From the NCBI GenBank assembly GCA_965153355.1, contig OZ231128.1, positions 42,098,001 through 42,162,000 of the forward strand: DNA of 64,000 nt, in the 5' to 3' direction. The first letter of the stretch is position 1. The number at the start of each line of letters is the position of its first letter. Shown in pieces: positions 47,521 to 59,352 of the stretch. The notes below the pieces were generated by a model, which made no database searches, was not told where the DNA came from, and worked only from the letters and a program-made list of their open reading frames with translations. Position numbers and translations under genes: made by a program. The stretch is from Flaccisagitta enflata (taxonomy: Eukaryota > Chaetognatha > Sagittoidea > Aphragmophora).

Positions 47521-48290
47521 CGTTTATTCCGCTGGATGGCGGGGGCGCTGGTTTGACTCAAATCCTTCTATGTCAAACAACAAACTCTGTCCCTCATAGC
47601 TAAATGTCCATCATTGATGATCACTGTCAAAAAACAAATGCTCAACATACGCATCAATTTCCATTGAATGTAAGAACGTTACTAACTAGGTCATCCTTTC
47701 CAACATGCTTGACGGCGGGGGCGCTGCTTGACTAAAATCCTACATCAAAAACTTGCTTTAAACCCCCGCATAACTAACATCCTCATAGATGTTTCCCGTT
47801 GGAAAACAAATGCTCAATATGCTTCAATCTTCATAATGTTCTTATCCTGTCCAACATTCTCGACGGTGGGGGCGTTAACCCTTCTGCCCATCGACAGACA
47901 GCATAAATAGACATCAACAAGCTGTCATTTCATCACTATCAAACGTCTACAAACTTGACATTTCACCAACACTAGTGATGGTTCAATGTTGGTCAACACG
48001 CCAACATTCGTTTGGCAAACAACTACACCACTGTTGCATAACCATGTACACCACTGTTCTTACGGCGGGGGCAAGCGAGCGTCCATGCTGAAACATTTCA
48101 CTATCTAGACAAAAGACAATAATACGCAAGACACCCAACAAATTCTCACTTTTCTTACGGCGGGGGCAATGTTGCACCCAAAATTCAGCCTTTCCTCATC
48201 ATTCATATAAGCTGTGTAGTAAAATACACTCCACCGTTCAGATTCTCACCTCTTGCACGGTGGGGGCAATTGAAACTGCATAAAACATAT
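47521..48290 (+). repeat. Six spaced PPT-like ACGGYGGGGGC motifs
   Basis: G-rich blocks of GGCGGGGGC or GGTGGGGGC occur near 47537, 47711, 47861, 48061, 48156 and 48256, about 95-200 bp apart. Most are preceded by a pyrimidine-rich word; two carry CCAACATNCT before GACGG. The same core is in the PPT (50737-50745) and in each LTR (near 40151 and 51133). It looks like a degenerate dispersed repeat of functional sequence rather than chance. Confidence 0.7.
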
Positions 48291-48507
48291 AACCCTACAA
48301 CGTTACTGCCTTTCCTCCATGGCCTCAAATCTAAGAAACAGTTAACATTCATATAATTCAAGCACCCGCAGCAAATTTAAGACAATAACTTTACTCAATC
48401 AAATTTAGTCATGGCTCACGTTGTCAATACAACAACATTAGGAAACAATTTGTTGACATTGATCAACACAACAAAACTAAATCAAGTTTGTTCATCGCTG
48501 TAACTCA

Positions 48508-48563
<56 letters not shown>
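48508..48563. repeat. Poly(A) tract, about 54 bases
   Basis: An uninterrupted A run in the tail of the LTR element, on the element's coding strand. Confidence 0.9.
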
Positions 48564-48565
<2 letters not shown>

Positions 48566-48879
48566 AAATAAAAACAAAAAATACAAAACCAAACAAAAAA
48601 TAAAAGCTCAAAACAACAAACGACAAAGAAACAAAGAATTTCAACAAGCAAGATGATTCAAGTGAATACATCAAGCAGCGATCCGTACAAACAAACAAGC
48701 GTACGCAGACCCAAAGGGTAATGACAAAACAATCTAACAGACAGGAAAAATAAAAATGCAAATTTATGACGCTCAGACCCGTGAACTAGACGAACACAAA
48801 AAGACCAACTTGATTTAACAGGTTGTCAACAATCATCAATCTAAATAGATTTCAATGTATTATCCAAATGAAATATTAA

Positions 48880-50140
48880 ATATTCAGCAATATTAATTCT
48901 AGAGGTTCGACAATGTTATTTGTTTAATGTTAGAACATTAAGACACTCAACATAGTAAAAACAATAGAAAACTAACAATACAAATTTCTAGCGTAAAACA
49001 TTAAAATAAACAGCATTGAACAAACAATCTGAATAAACAATCGTAAATAAAGAATGTTGATCAACAATCAAGGTTAAACAATCAAGGATTATTAGGACCT
49101 GTACATTTCAGCCAAATTTCCTACCACAACAGTTTCCTTCATGTTTAAAAGGACTATGACAAGCATTACTAAGGTTCTTGTACATAACAAACTTGCTGAA
49201 TAAACAGTTAACGAACACTATTGCTCCGCCAGAAACATATCAGATGAAAAAAGAAAAGATTTAAAATGACTAGCAATGTTGATGTTAAAGTGAAACAATG
49301 TCAAGGTTAAGGTTAGATTGAAACAATGTTAAAGTCAAACAATGTTAATGTTGAAGGTCAAACAATGTGAGGCTTAATGTTTGAACATTAAAACCAACAA
49401 TAACAAATAAAATCATAAACAAAGGTAAAATAAACTAGGCAAATATTAAACAATACCTAACAACGTTATTTAACGTTGTTTATTGTTGTTTAATGTTAAG
49501 ACATGTATATGAACAGTAAAAAATTGTTAAAATACAATGCTAGAACATTAAAACCGTTTAAAACGTTAAATATAAAGAAAAAATGGTAGATAAACAATAT
49601 CAAAATGTTTAGAGATGAAAATGTCTAATGTTAATACATTAAAATACATAATGTTAAGAAAGCGACTTTGATTAAGAAATATCAAATAAACAGTGTTAAA
49701 CACTGTTAACATTTAATGTTAAAACAAAAATAAACATTCTTAAAAATGTTGAAAAATCAGATTAAAATAATATTAAGATAAAATCAACATCAAATAAATA
49801 GAGTCGAATAAATAATGATAAGCAAAATAAACAATGTTCAATAAACAATGTTGAAACAATAAGATGATGTTTGAAAACAATGTTGAAGCATTGATATTTA
49901 ACAAACAAGGTTAAAACATCAAGAAAAAACAATGTCCAATATACATTGTTTAAGCATCACCATATAAAATGTTAAAATTAAAAAAAAAAAAAATAAAATA
50001 AACAAATAATATTTACAGAGCCTAATATTTAATATTAAGCAAATAAACAATGTGAATTAAAAAACAATTTTAGTTGAACAAAATTGATTAAAGAATGTCA
50101 AAACAATAAAAAAAAAAAAAAAAAATGTTTAAATAAATCA

Positions 50141-50174
<34 letters not shown>

Positions 50175-50590
50175 TATTTGAATAAATGATGTTAAAACGT
50201 TAGAAATGCAACGTTGAAATAAACAAGGTCAAATAAATAATGCTAAAATACAATGCTAAAACATTGATAGCATACTGTCAAATAAACAATGTGTAAATAT
50301 GAACTATGTTAACATAACAATGTTGGTAAACAATGTCAAAACATATAATATAAAATGTTTAAAAATGCTAAAACATTAAAATACAATGTTAAATTAAACA
50401 ATGTTAAAAACCCAACATTGAATGAACAATGTTGACGAACAATGTTTAAGCATTTAAAAGACTATGTTGAATCAACAATATGAATAAACAATATTCATTT
50501 ATTTATATTAAGACAAAGCTCAAGCAAACTAGGGGTAAACCTTCCCCCACCCAAAAAAAAAAAAAAAAAAAAAAATCAATATAAGCTAAG
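48880..50590 (+). repeat. AACAATGTT-rich low-complexity tail of the LTR element
   Basis: About 1.7 kb built from AACAATGTTAAA, ACATTAAAA and AATAAACAATGTT words in irregular succession. Further poly(A) runs lie near 50108, 50144 and 50556. AACATTGTT/AACAATGTT words are mutually complementary and could fold extensively. No frame and no similarity to a known gene. Confidence 0.75.
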
Positions 50591-50728
50591 AGATCAATCA
50601 GTACAAAAAAAAAATAAATAAAACAAAATAAAAGAACAAACAAACAATTGGCCAAGTTCATAACAGAAGGACGGAAACAGACCTTCCACTTCTTTGGAGG
50701 ACTCCTGTTACCACGGGTTCCTTCTTAG

Positions 50729-50745
50729 AGGAAGGAAGGCGGGGG
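50729..50745 (+). other. Polypurine tract of the LTR element
   Basis: AGGAAGGAAGGCGGGGG is a nearly pure purine run (one C) ending at the base before the 3' LTR, where the plus-strand primer is expected. Its GGCGGGGG core is repeated upstream in the element's tail and once inside each LTR. Confidence 0.8.
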
Positions 50746-51320
50746 TGTCAATAACATGAGCCCCCCAAGAAGCGAAGCGATGAAAGAGAATTGACGCGAG
50801 ACTGATCGACCATCAAAACATGATGGTAGATCAGCCTCATATGCTATTTCTCTTTCATAGCGACATTCCTTCTTCTTTCCACAAACAAGACCTTCAACAA
50901 TATTATTTTCTCCGATAACTTGGATATCCCCAATAACTGCGAAAGAGTTCTTAGGTAATTATTATTATTATTATTACTGATTGGTCATTACTAACGGACG
51001 GGACGGGAGAAGTAGGAGGAGGAAGGGGAGAAGGAGGGGGAGAAGGAGGAGGAGGAGGAGACGGGACGGCGACGACGGGGATACGGGACGAAGACGACGG
51101 GGAGACGGGACGTAGAAGAGGAGGAAGAGGAGACGGCGGGGGCAGAGAAAGGGGCTGGGGTATTTGGGTTCGGGTTCATTATTATTTGCGTATATTTCAT
51201 CATCGTTTCTTGTCGTTTATTCAGATTACACGTCCTTATATATCCATATATCTGGTCGAGTCTTTCTTCCTCTCTCGCTGGGGCTCTGTCCAGTTATCCG
51301 GACGCGTACTGACCATTTGA

Positions 51321-51322
<2 letters not shown>
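50746..51322 (+). repeat. 3' LTR
   Basis: 577 bp, the same length as the 5' LTR and identical except for two substitutions. It is immediately preceded by GAAGGAAGGCGGGGG and immediately followed by (CT)n. An antisense 70-codon frame in the G/A-rich block (50991-51203 here, 40009-40221 in the other LTR) is the same in both copies. It is Ser/Pro/Arg low complexity and probably not a gene. Confidence 0.95.

Positions 51323-51380
<58 letters not shown>
51323..51380. repeat. (CT)n tract, right part of the LTR element's target
   Basis: 29 units starting at the base after the 3' LTR. Together with 39726-39763 it forms the pre-insertion microsatellite. Confidence 0.95.
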
Positions 51381-51384
<4 letters not shown>

Positions 51385-51962
51385 CCGTCCTGATAAAAGT
51401 GATATGTCCCTTGTCTGTCCGTCTGAGCACTGAGTCTGTATATCAGTGAGTGATGAAATGGGATAGATCGGCAGCGGGCAATTTGAATACTTCATAACAG
51501 TGATTTGGACGTATTCTAGCCAGCGCTATTATCTGAGTTTACTGTAATCAAACCCAGAGCGATTTAGCTGTTGATGAAACTATTTTTCTTATATTTAGTT
51601 GCGTAAGCTCAAAGAAAAATCAGGGCTCGTCCGTGGCTGCAAAGCGAGATGTTTGCGCATGGAACATGAAGCGTAATCAAAGGAGAAGCACAATGTTCAA
51701 GGAAAGCTTTAGAAATGCCCATCTTATATTGTTCCTCTGGGTGAAGTGCTCAGAGACAGTCACACTGACATACAAAATGACTATGTCTTTATGAAAGTAT
51801 CTCATGGTATTCTTAGTACTTTTCAACAGTATTCAAACAACTGCTGATCCTAAAACCCACAAAATTCGCAATTTATACATAAAAAATAATCAGTGAAATC
51901 TGTAGACCTCACATTTTACTATCTATGTGATTTACAGTCGCTTATATTTATCAAAGAGAAAA
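51381..51962. other. No gene seen
   Basis: Unique-looking sequence flanking the LTR element; no credible frame. Confidence 0.4.
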
Positions 51963-52226
51963 AAACAAGGTCACAAGACCTAAGTCGCGTGCGTCAGCAC
52001 TTTTGAAAATTGTCAGGCAGACAGACAGACAAACAAGTTTTTTTTCAAAAGCTGTTTTTAAAAGGCTTTTTACTCCATCAAGTTTCTCATCTGCCATTTA
52101 GAGCCATCAAAAACGTGAAAAAAAGCCTTAAAAACGACTTTGTTACGGACGGACGGACCAACTGACCGACGGACTGACCGACCAACAAAGTGGCTTATAA
52201 AGTTGCGTAGCACGCGACTGAAAATA
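51963..52226 (+). mobile_element. HINE-like element
   Basis: AACAAGGTCACAAGACCTAA, GTCGCGTGCG, a GACAGACAGACAG run, a second GGACGGACGGACC array, GTGGCTTATAAAGTTGCGTA and GCACGCGACTGAAAA. It has two tetranucleotide arrays and ends CTGA instead of CTAA. Confidence 0.78.
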
Positions 52227-52341
52227 GAGAGTAGACCAAAAAAATACGGTTCATTCACCGAGATGTCAAAAACGATATTTAAAAACATTGGCAACTAAGA
52301 AAACGACATCGACAACGACAACTACTAGCTTTATGTTTAAT

Positions 52342-52344
<3 letters not shown>

Positions 52345-52398
<54 letters not shown>
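52345..52398. repeat. (CT)n microsatellite
   Basis: About 27 units. Confidence 0.97.
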
Positions 52399-52400
<2 letters not shown>

Positions 52401-53060
52401 CCAATGGCATCGTCTCCCATTCATTGTTTCCCTTTCAATCTCATTTCATTTCATTTCTTCCATGCGTGGGTGTGACCAACCATCTTGTTGATGACATTTA
52501 ACGCTTGCAACATTGGTCACCAGACAATGTCTATGGAAATGATAGATTAAACTGAACAATTTTTTTTTGGTTTATCGCTGATTAAAAGTGTGAAATCGAG
52601 GAGATCATTTTTCATAAATTTCATGGTTGTTTGCAAGATTCGTCTGCTTCCATCCAGAATAATATGCTTTTAGGAACGATTGTCGAAACAACATTGCCTT
52701 TACAACAGGCCAATAGTCGTGAACCCCGGATCAAGTTCTTGAGCATCTGATATAGCACCGTGCTAGATCAGATGCTTCTAGTACTAGTAATAGTAGCACC
52801 AGATTTTGACAATTAATGTTTACTAATTAAACTTCGAGTTATGCCACCGACTTTTGTCTCATTTGAAAAAAATTAGTCTTTAAGCTTTATAACATCTAAA
52901 TCTCGCACTCTCACTATTTCCTCGCAACTATGTTTCTTGTAGCTGCACTTTCCACTTCCTCTTCCTTTTTTTCTTTTCCACTCTCTAGACTGAAGGAATT
53001 CTGCATAATTAATCGAGATTCCGATTACAAATCTATAATTGATCACACACTCAGGGTGTG
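52399..53060. other. No gene seen
   Basis: No recognisable element or frame. Confidence 0.4.
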
Positions 53061-53275
53061 TTTCTAGTGAAGATGAAAAAACAGTTTGATCCTGTGAAAT
53101 GCGTTTACAGCGTGAACACATATTCATGAATTTCAACTGTCCCACGAGAGAGTGAGCTTAGCAAAGCAGAGCGCTGCGGAGCGAGTGAATGGAGTGAGCG
53201 GTGCGAGCGAACGAACGTAGCGAGCGACCGAGTGGCCCTTTCAAAACGCGATTGTCTTTTGACTAGAAACGCCTC
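53061..53275. repeat. GAGCGA-rich dispersed repeat, copy 1
   Basis: GTGAACACATATTCATGAAT, GAGTGAGCGGTGCGAGCGAA and CGACCGAGTGGCCCTTTCAA are shared with 54289-54516 in the same orientation. Confidence 0.75.
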
Positions 53276-54288
53276 ATCAACTATCACACAAACACGCTTT
53301 CTCGCCTCCCACACAATTTTAATGGCGTGGTTTATGGGTTTGAAGAGGCAAACCAGTTGAAAAATTTCAATGGATTAACTAACCTATGTCTTTGCACTGA
53401 TGAATTTCTTCAGGAACCGGCAACTGCGTTAGCAAATGTTTAGCCCCCAAAAAACCTTTTTTCTTATTGATATAAAAAGAATATAAATGAACACCTGATT
53501 TCAGCATTCTTTGTAAACAAAGACGTTCTTGTTTGTCTTCAAATTTGCACCGATATGTCCATGCCCTAGCTGCCATTCCACTCAAATATCTATTCAACAC
53601 GATGTTGCATCCTCTCATTGACATCCTGCTTGGAGATGATGCCATCATAATCCATACGTTCTCATTTTTGGACCATCTTTAACTCGGACCGACGTATGGA
53701 CGGACCGAAGCAAAGCGAAGGGCGTATATAAAACCTATCAATAGTATCATGAGTCTTTGAAAAGTCACAAGTGGTGATGTTGACATCATTGGAGGAAATT
53801 TATATCGACATGAGTAAATGGAGTCGCGTCGTCGTGGCTGAAGAGAAGCGAGGAGCACTCTTTGCTTATATCATCATTGAAAGTCATGACGTCATGTCAG
53901 ATGAGCTTTTACCATTCTGAGTGCGTCATTTACAGTATGTCGAGACAACGATTTGCCCGCGCAATGTCGACCTGTGCAATGTGCATGACGCACATTTGCA
54001 GAGCATTCGGAACTTCTGATTTCGCCATCTTTCTCTGGTCTAATTTTTTATTCAAAACATTCTCTGTAATTTAATAAGAAGGAAGTTATTATCTTAAACA
54101 CTAATGAGTGATGTAAGATATAAAAAGGAAGTTGTTGTCTTCCAGAAAAATTTATTTAAAATCCTTTTCACTCTTAACTTAATAGAAGGGTAAGACCTGG
54201 TTTTAGCCTTTCCCAGCGGCACGAGTTTTTATTCATGCTGAGAAATGTCTTTCAATAATTGATTACCGAGTTCTGCTCTGACGCAGAA
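53276..54288. other. No gene seen
   Basis: No frame or repeat that I can support. Confidence 0.4.
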
Positions 54289-54516
54289 CTCTCAGGGTGT
54301 GACGACAAAAAAACGCTGAACGCGTTTTCAGTGCGAACACATACTCAGGGATTTCAACCGTCCCACAAGGGAGTGAGCGAAGTAAGTGAGCGAGCCTGTG
54401 AACGGAGCGAGCAAGTGAAGCGGAGCGCTGTGGAGTGAATGAGCGGTGCGAGCGAACTGACGTAGCGAGCAACCGAGTGGCCTTTTAAAACGCGATTTTC
54501 TGTGACTAGAAACGCG
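54289..54516. repeat. GAGCGA-rich dispersed repeat, copy 2
   Basis: Direct relative of 53061-53275, with an extra GAACGGAGCGAGCAAGTGAA stretch. Confidence 0.75.
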
Positions 54517-54854
54517 CCTTCAGAAGATTTGAAAATAGGCAAATAAACAACAATGTGCATTGTGCTATAAAGTTGTTTGAAGGCCGAACACAAACAGAAT
54601 AAAGTATTGGTACATTTTTTCCCGATTGGTTTATGCCATCTAAATGCAAGCCAAGTGCAAATTTTAGGGCTCAGTGTCATTGACACTAACGGCCAAAACA
54701 TTGTCACGCAAAATCTCGCCTTTCATCCTCATCAGCTCATGCAAAGAGAGAACAAGGTGTAGTGGGCCGGATCATGAAACGTTTGCGAAAGGCCAAGGGG
54801 CTGCCAACCAACCCACCGACAGACCAAAAAGAAAAAAAAAGCTGGTTGATGGTC

Positions 54855-54908
54855 TGAAAGATGTCTGAAAGATGTCTGAAAGATGTCTGAAAGATGTCTG
54901 AAAGATTG
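54855..54908. repeat. GATGTCTGAAA minisatellite
   Basis: About five 11-bp units. Confidence 0.9.
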
Positions 54909-54924
54909 TCACTAACGCATCAAC

Positions 54925-55575
<651 letters not shown>

Positions 55576-55655
55576 CCGAACAAGGCCGGATACACGGCAG
55601 GAGAGTCACGGACGGTTGGGCAGGGGCAGTAATGCAAAAACTACTCGCAACTCAG
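55576..55655 (+). mobile_element. HINE-like fragment (5' end)
   Basis: AACAAGGCCGGATACACGGC, AGTCACGGACGGTTGGGCAG and GGGGCAGTAATGCAAAAACT; no array and no hairpin follow. Confidence 0.7.
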
Positions 55656-56340
<685 letters not shown>

Positions 56341-56640
56341 GTAGACAAGAGGCCGGCCTGTGAAGTTGTGATAGGACTGATATATAAATTACTTACGTCA
56401 CCCAACCATCGGTTGTCGATCCTCCTCATCTTCCTCATCGTCTTCTTCCTCCTCCTCCTTCACCTTTCTTCAACGACTAGCTCATTTTACCGTGCATTTG
56501 ATCAGCAAAGCGTTTATCACAACAGATCTGTATCACTTTTGACAAGATTTTCAAAATGCATTACTCATTGAAAGTTTCAACAACTTATTGTTGTTGTTAT
56601 TGTTATCATTGTTGTTGTTGACTAACCGTTTTTGTTTTGT

Positions 56641-56829
56641 TTTTTAGTCGCGTGCACGCGACTCTACACCCCGCTTTGTCCGTCGGTCGGTCGGTCGGTT
56701 GGTCGGTTGGTTGGCCGGTCGGTCGGTCCCCATTTTACTTTTTTTATCAATTTTATACATACTAAGTCATTCTAAGTCATTCTAAGTCATTCTGTAAGTC
56801 TTGCACGCGACTTATAGGTGTTGGCCTTG
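56641..56829 (-). mobile_element. HINE-like element, subfamily C
   Basis: TTTTAGTCGCGTGCACGCGACT, (GTCG)n/(GTTG)n array, TCATTCTAAG repeats, TTGCACGCGACTTATAGGTG and TTGGCCTTGTG. Confidence 0.85.
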
Positions 56830-56885
56830 TGTTTTTGTTCCGTTGTTTTTGTTTTCATATTACTTGTTTTGCTGTTGCTGGTTTT

Positions 56886-57121
56886 TTTTAATCGCGTGCA
56901 TGCGACTCTACAACCCAATCTATCCGTCTGTCTGTCAGTCGGTTGGTAACCCTTAACTTTTTTGTGTCATTTTACGTCTTTTTAAGTCATTTTAAGTCAT
57001 TTTCAGTTATTCAAAGTTATTTTAAGTCAATTTACATTTAGTCTCTTAGTCTTTTAATCTTTTAGTCTTTTGCTCTTATGGTCTTAACAACGGCACGCGA
57101 CTGTAAGGTGTTGGCCTTGTT
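56886..57121 (-). mobile_element. HINE-like element, subfamily C
   Basis: TTTTTAATCGCGTGCATGCGACT, a GTCTGTCTGTCAGTCGG run, TTTTAAGTCATTTTAAGTCA and TTAGTCTTTTAATC repeats, GGCACGCGACTGTAAGGTGT and GGCCTTGTT. Confidence 0.82.
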
Positions 57122-57590
57122 ATGTCAAGGTGTACAGTAACAGGAAATTTTGGGTTCATTTTACTTTTTGCTGGTAATATAGATTGATATTAAAAAATAT
57201 TATTGGGATTTTAGTTGAGTATTTCTGATGTAATGTATAAGGTGTTTTAACGATGTTTTTAGACCAACAGTATTGATTATTGTTTTATAGCAATCAGCAA
57301 TGAAAATTGAATGTTTGAATTCCTTGGAAAAATGATGAACAAAATTTTAAAACATTGATGGGTAAAATTATATCACGGCTTCAGTAAAGAAAATTTTGCA
57401 TTTTTAAGAACATGGCCCTTTTCTTATATGCTTTTAAAAAGAGGCCATATTTTTAAAAATGCAAATTTTTTTTTTCTATGTAATGATATAATTTCCCCTG
57501 ATAGAAATAAGATGACAAGTAAATTTTTCCATAAAAAATCTTTTTTCTACCTTTTTTCAAACATTATTTACATCAAATCTGTATGTCAGA
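57122..57590. other. No gene seen
   Basis: AT-rich. It may contain the outer, weakly paired part of the fold-back element to its right. Confidence 0.35.
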
Positions 57591-58090
57591 GGTTATCTAC
57601 AGTCTATGGACAAAACGAGGAGAGTAGATTTTGCTGATCACCGTTATCATGCTTAGGCGTAGTTTGTTTTAAAATGTAGGCTTGTAATTACCTCATAGAA
57701 AATTTCTGAGGACTGAAAGAAACTAACGCAAGAACGATTACTACAGGGAGGCCATGTAAAATCATAAAAGAAGTTTGTTCATGATTGAAAACAAATATTG
57801 CCATCATGTCGCAGGGTCGGCCAGAGGGGGTCAATCTTAGCCCAGATGGAAGTCCCAAGTCCCAGGGGTGACTGCATGCTAACTTTTGCTTTCAATTAAA
57901 AGGAAGTTCTTTTTATGATTTTACATGGCCTCCCTGTAGTAATCGTTCTTCCATTAGTTTCTTTCAGTCCTCAGTAATTTTCTACAAGGTAATTACAAGC
58001 CTACATTTTGAAATAAACTACGCATAAGCATCATACCGGTGATCAGCAAAATATACTCTCCTCGTTTTGTCTATAGACTGTCTATGCAAA
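57591..58090. mobile_element. Fold-back element
   Basis: Arms of about 190 bp pair around a centre near 57840: AGGGAGGCCATGTAAAATCA with TGATTTTACATGGCCTCCCT, and TAATTACAAGCCTACATTTT with its complement. Outer ends are unclear, and no target duplication was found. Confidence 0.75.
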
Positions 58091-58339
58091 GATTTGTTGT
58101 TCAATATTTGAAAAATGTTTCTTAATAAGACAAATTATCAGAAAATAATTTAGAAAATATCTCAAAAATTGTAATGACGCATGAAATTTCTTCTTCCCGT
58201 ACACTATGTCTTATGTTCTTCGTCCTTGCTTATATTCTTCGCTATGTGATTATGTAATGTTGCTAATGAGGATTACCGCAAATCAGATCGACGATGCGTC
58301 CATTGGGAATTTGTTCATCTTTAATTTCAGTCTCTCCAA

Positions 58340-58631
58340 AAACAAGCCCGACCAGGCAACGATGCGTCCGGGCTGTGTCTCTATGTGTATTGATCATGTG
58401 ACATATAAATGGAGAGACAGATGGGACAGACAGGGAGAAAAGGCTCTCAAAACATGTTGGTTGATCATTTGTTTCAGTATAGGATCTCACCGTGGCCAAA
58501 AACAGCTGAGAAACGCGGTTTTTGCACAGGCGTACGGACCGACGGACGGACGGACGGACGGACGGACGGACGGACGGACGGACAGACGGACGGACAGACC
58601 CTTTTATAGAGATGCGATGACGCATCTAAAA
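58340..58631 (+). mobile_element. HINE-like element, subfamily B
   Basis: AACAAGCCCGACCAGGCAAC, GATGCGTCCGGG, a GACGGACGGACGG array of about 14 units and the AGATGCGATGACGCATCT hairpin with CTAAAAA. The 5' and 3' motifs match each other, as in the other B copies. Confidence 0.83.
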
Positions 58632-59203
58632 AAAACGATCGAGCGACAGACCAACCGTTTTGAGCCAGATGCACGCTACGAAAACCATGAATCTTTTTTT
58701 TATTATAACTTTGACAAATGAGTTATTCTAAAACAAATTGTTATCTTTTTAATGCGTTTTTCTCATTTCACATTTTTGATCGTTTTCAGTTGCACTCAGT
58801 GTTGTTTTTTTTTCAAATTGAATTTTTTTCCATCTTTTTTGAATTTTCATGCTTACATTTTCAGGCCCACGCTTCAACATTCATGAGTGGTCATGGTTTA
58901 GAATTTTTCGCTGAAAACCGTCGAGGTAAATTCATCTTCATTCATGGAAGAATGCAATAACAATGTTTAAATACGGGATTGTCGTCACATATGCCCATTT
59001 TTATTCATTTAATCATCTCATCTCATACATACAAAATGCTTTCTTTGTATTTCGTTGCTCCGTTTCTTTTTATCTTTTTCTATATTATATTTCTTTTATG
59101 GTCTAATTCTCTTATTCATTCCAATTTCTTTCATTCCATTCTTTATGCGTTTGACAAATCAATCGTTTTTTTTTTTTTTTTGCGACCTTGCTCCAGTTTT
59201 CTC
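58632..59203. other. No gene seen
   Basis: AT-rich sequence without recognisable elements. Confidence 0.4.
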
Positions 59204-59352
59204 TTTAGTCGCGGACTCGAGACTACATCAGAGGTTTTGTCCTTCCGTCCGTCCATCAGTCCTTGATGATCTTGTCGAATCGTGCTATAACGCTCATATC
59301 CGTCCCTGCCCCTGGCTGCTACAATATTATAACCCTGGGTACCATCTTGCTC
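59204..59352 (-). mobile_element. Diverged HINE-like element
   Basis: TTTAGTCGCGGACTCGAGACTAC end, a GTCCTTCCGTCCGTCC run and CCGTCCCTGCCCCTGGCTG. The 5' terminus is not recognisable. Confidence 0.55.

Larger units (their letters stand above)
39764..51322 (+). mobile_element. Complete gag-only LTR retrotransposon (BEL/Pao-like, non-autonomous)
   Basis: Two direct 577-bp repeats bound an 11.6-kb unit. Both start TGTCAATAAC and end CCATTTGACA, so TG...CA and short inverted ends are present. A purine tract lies directly before the right repeat. Both outer flanks are pure (CT)n, so the insertion is in a microsatellite and the target duplication (some form of CTCTC) cannot be delimited. The LTRs differ at only two positions that I can see, which implies a recent insertion. 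The interior has one long frame (Gag-like) and no frame of useful length for protease, reverse transcriptase, RNase H or integrase. No canonical TGG primer-binding site follows the 5' LTR. The BEL/Pao assignment rests on the style of the Gag C-terminal domain and is inference. The element may be a TR-GAG-type parasite of an autonomous relative. Confidence 0.9.

Noticed and set aside
46709-50740. Search for a hidden pol (RT, integrase) in any frame
   Set aside because: Only short AT-rich frames exist, with no YxDD, HHCC or DDE context. Absence of pol is taken as real.
58206-58721. 171-codon plus-strand frame
   Set aside because: Runs through a HINE-like element and its (GGAC)n array (repeated Asp-Gly-Arg-Thr); no independent coding evidence.
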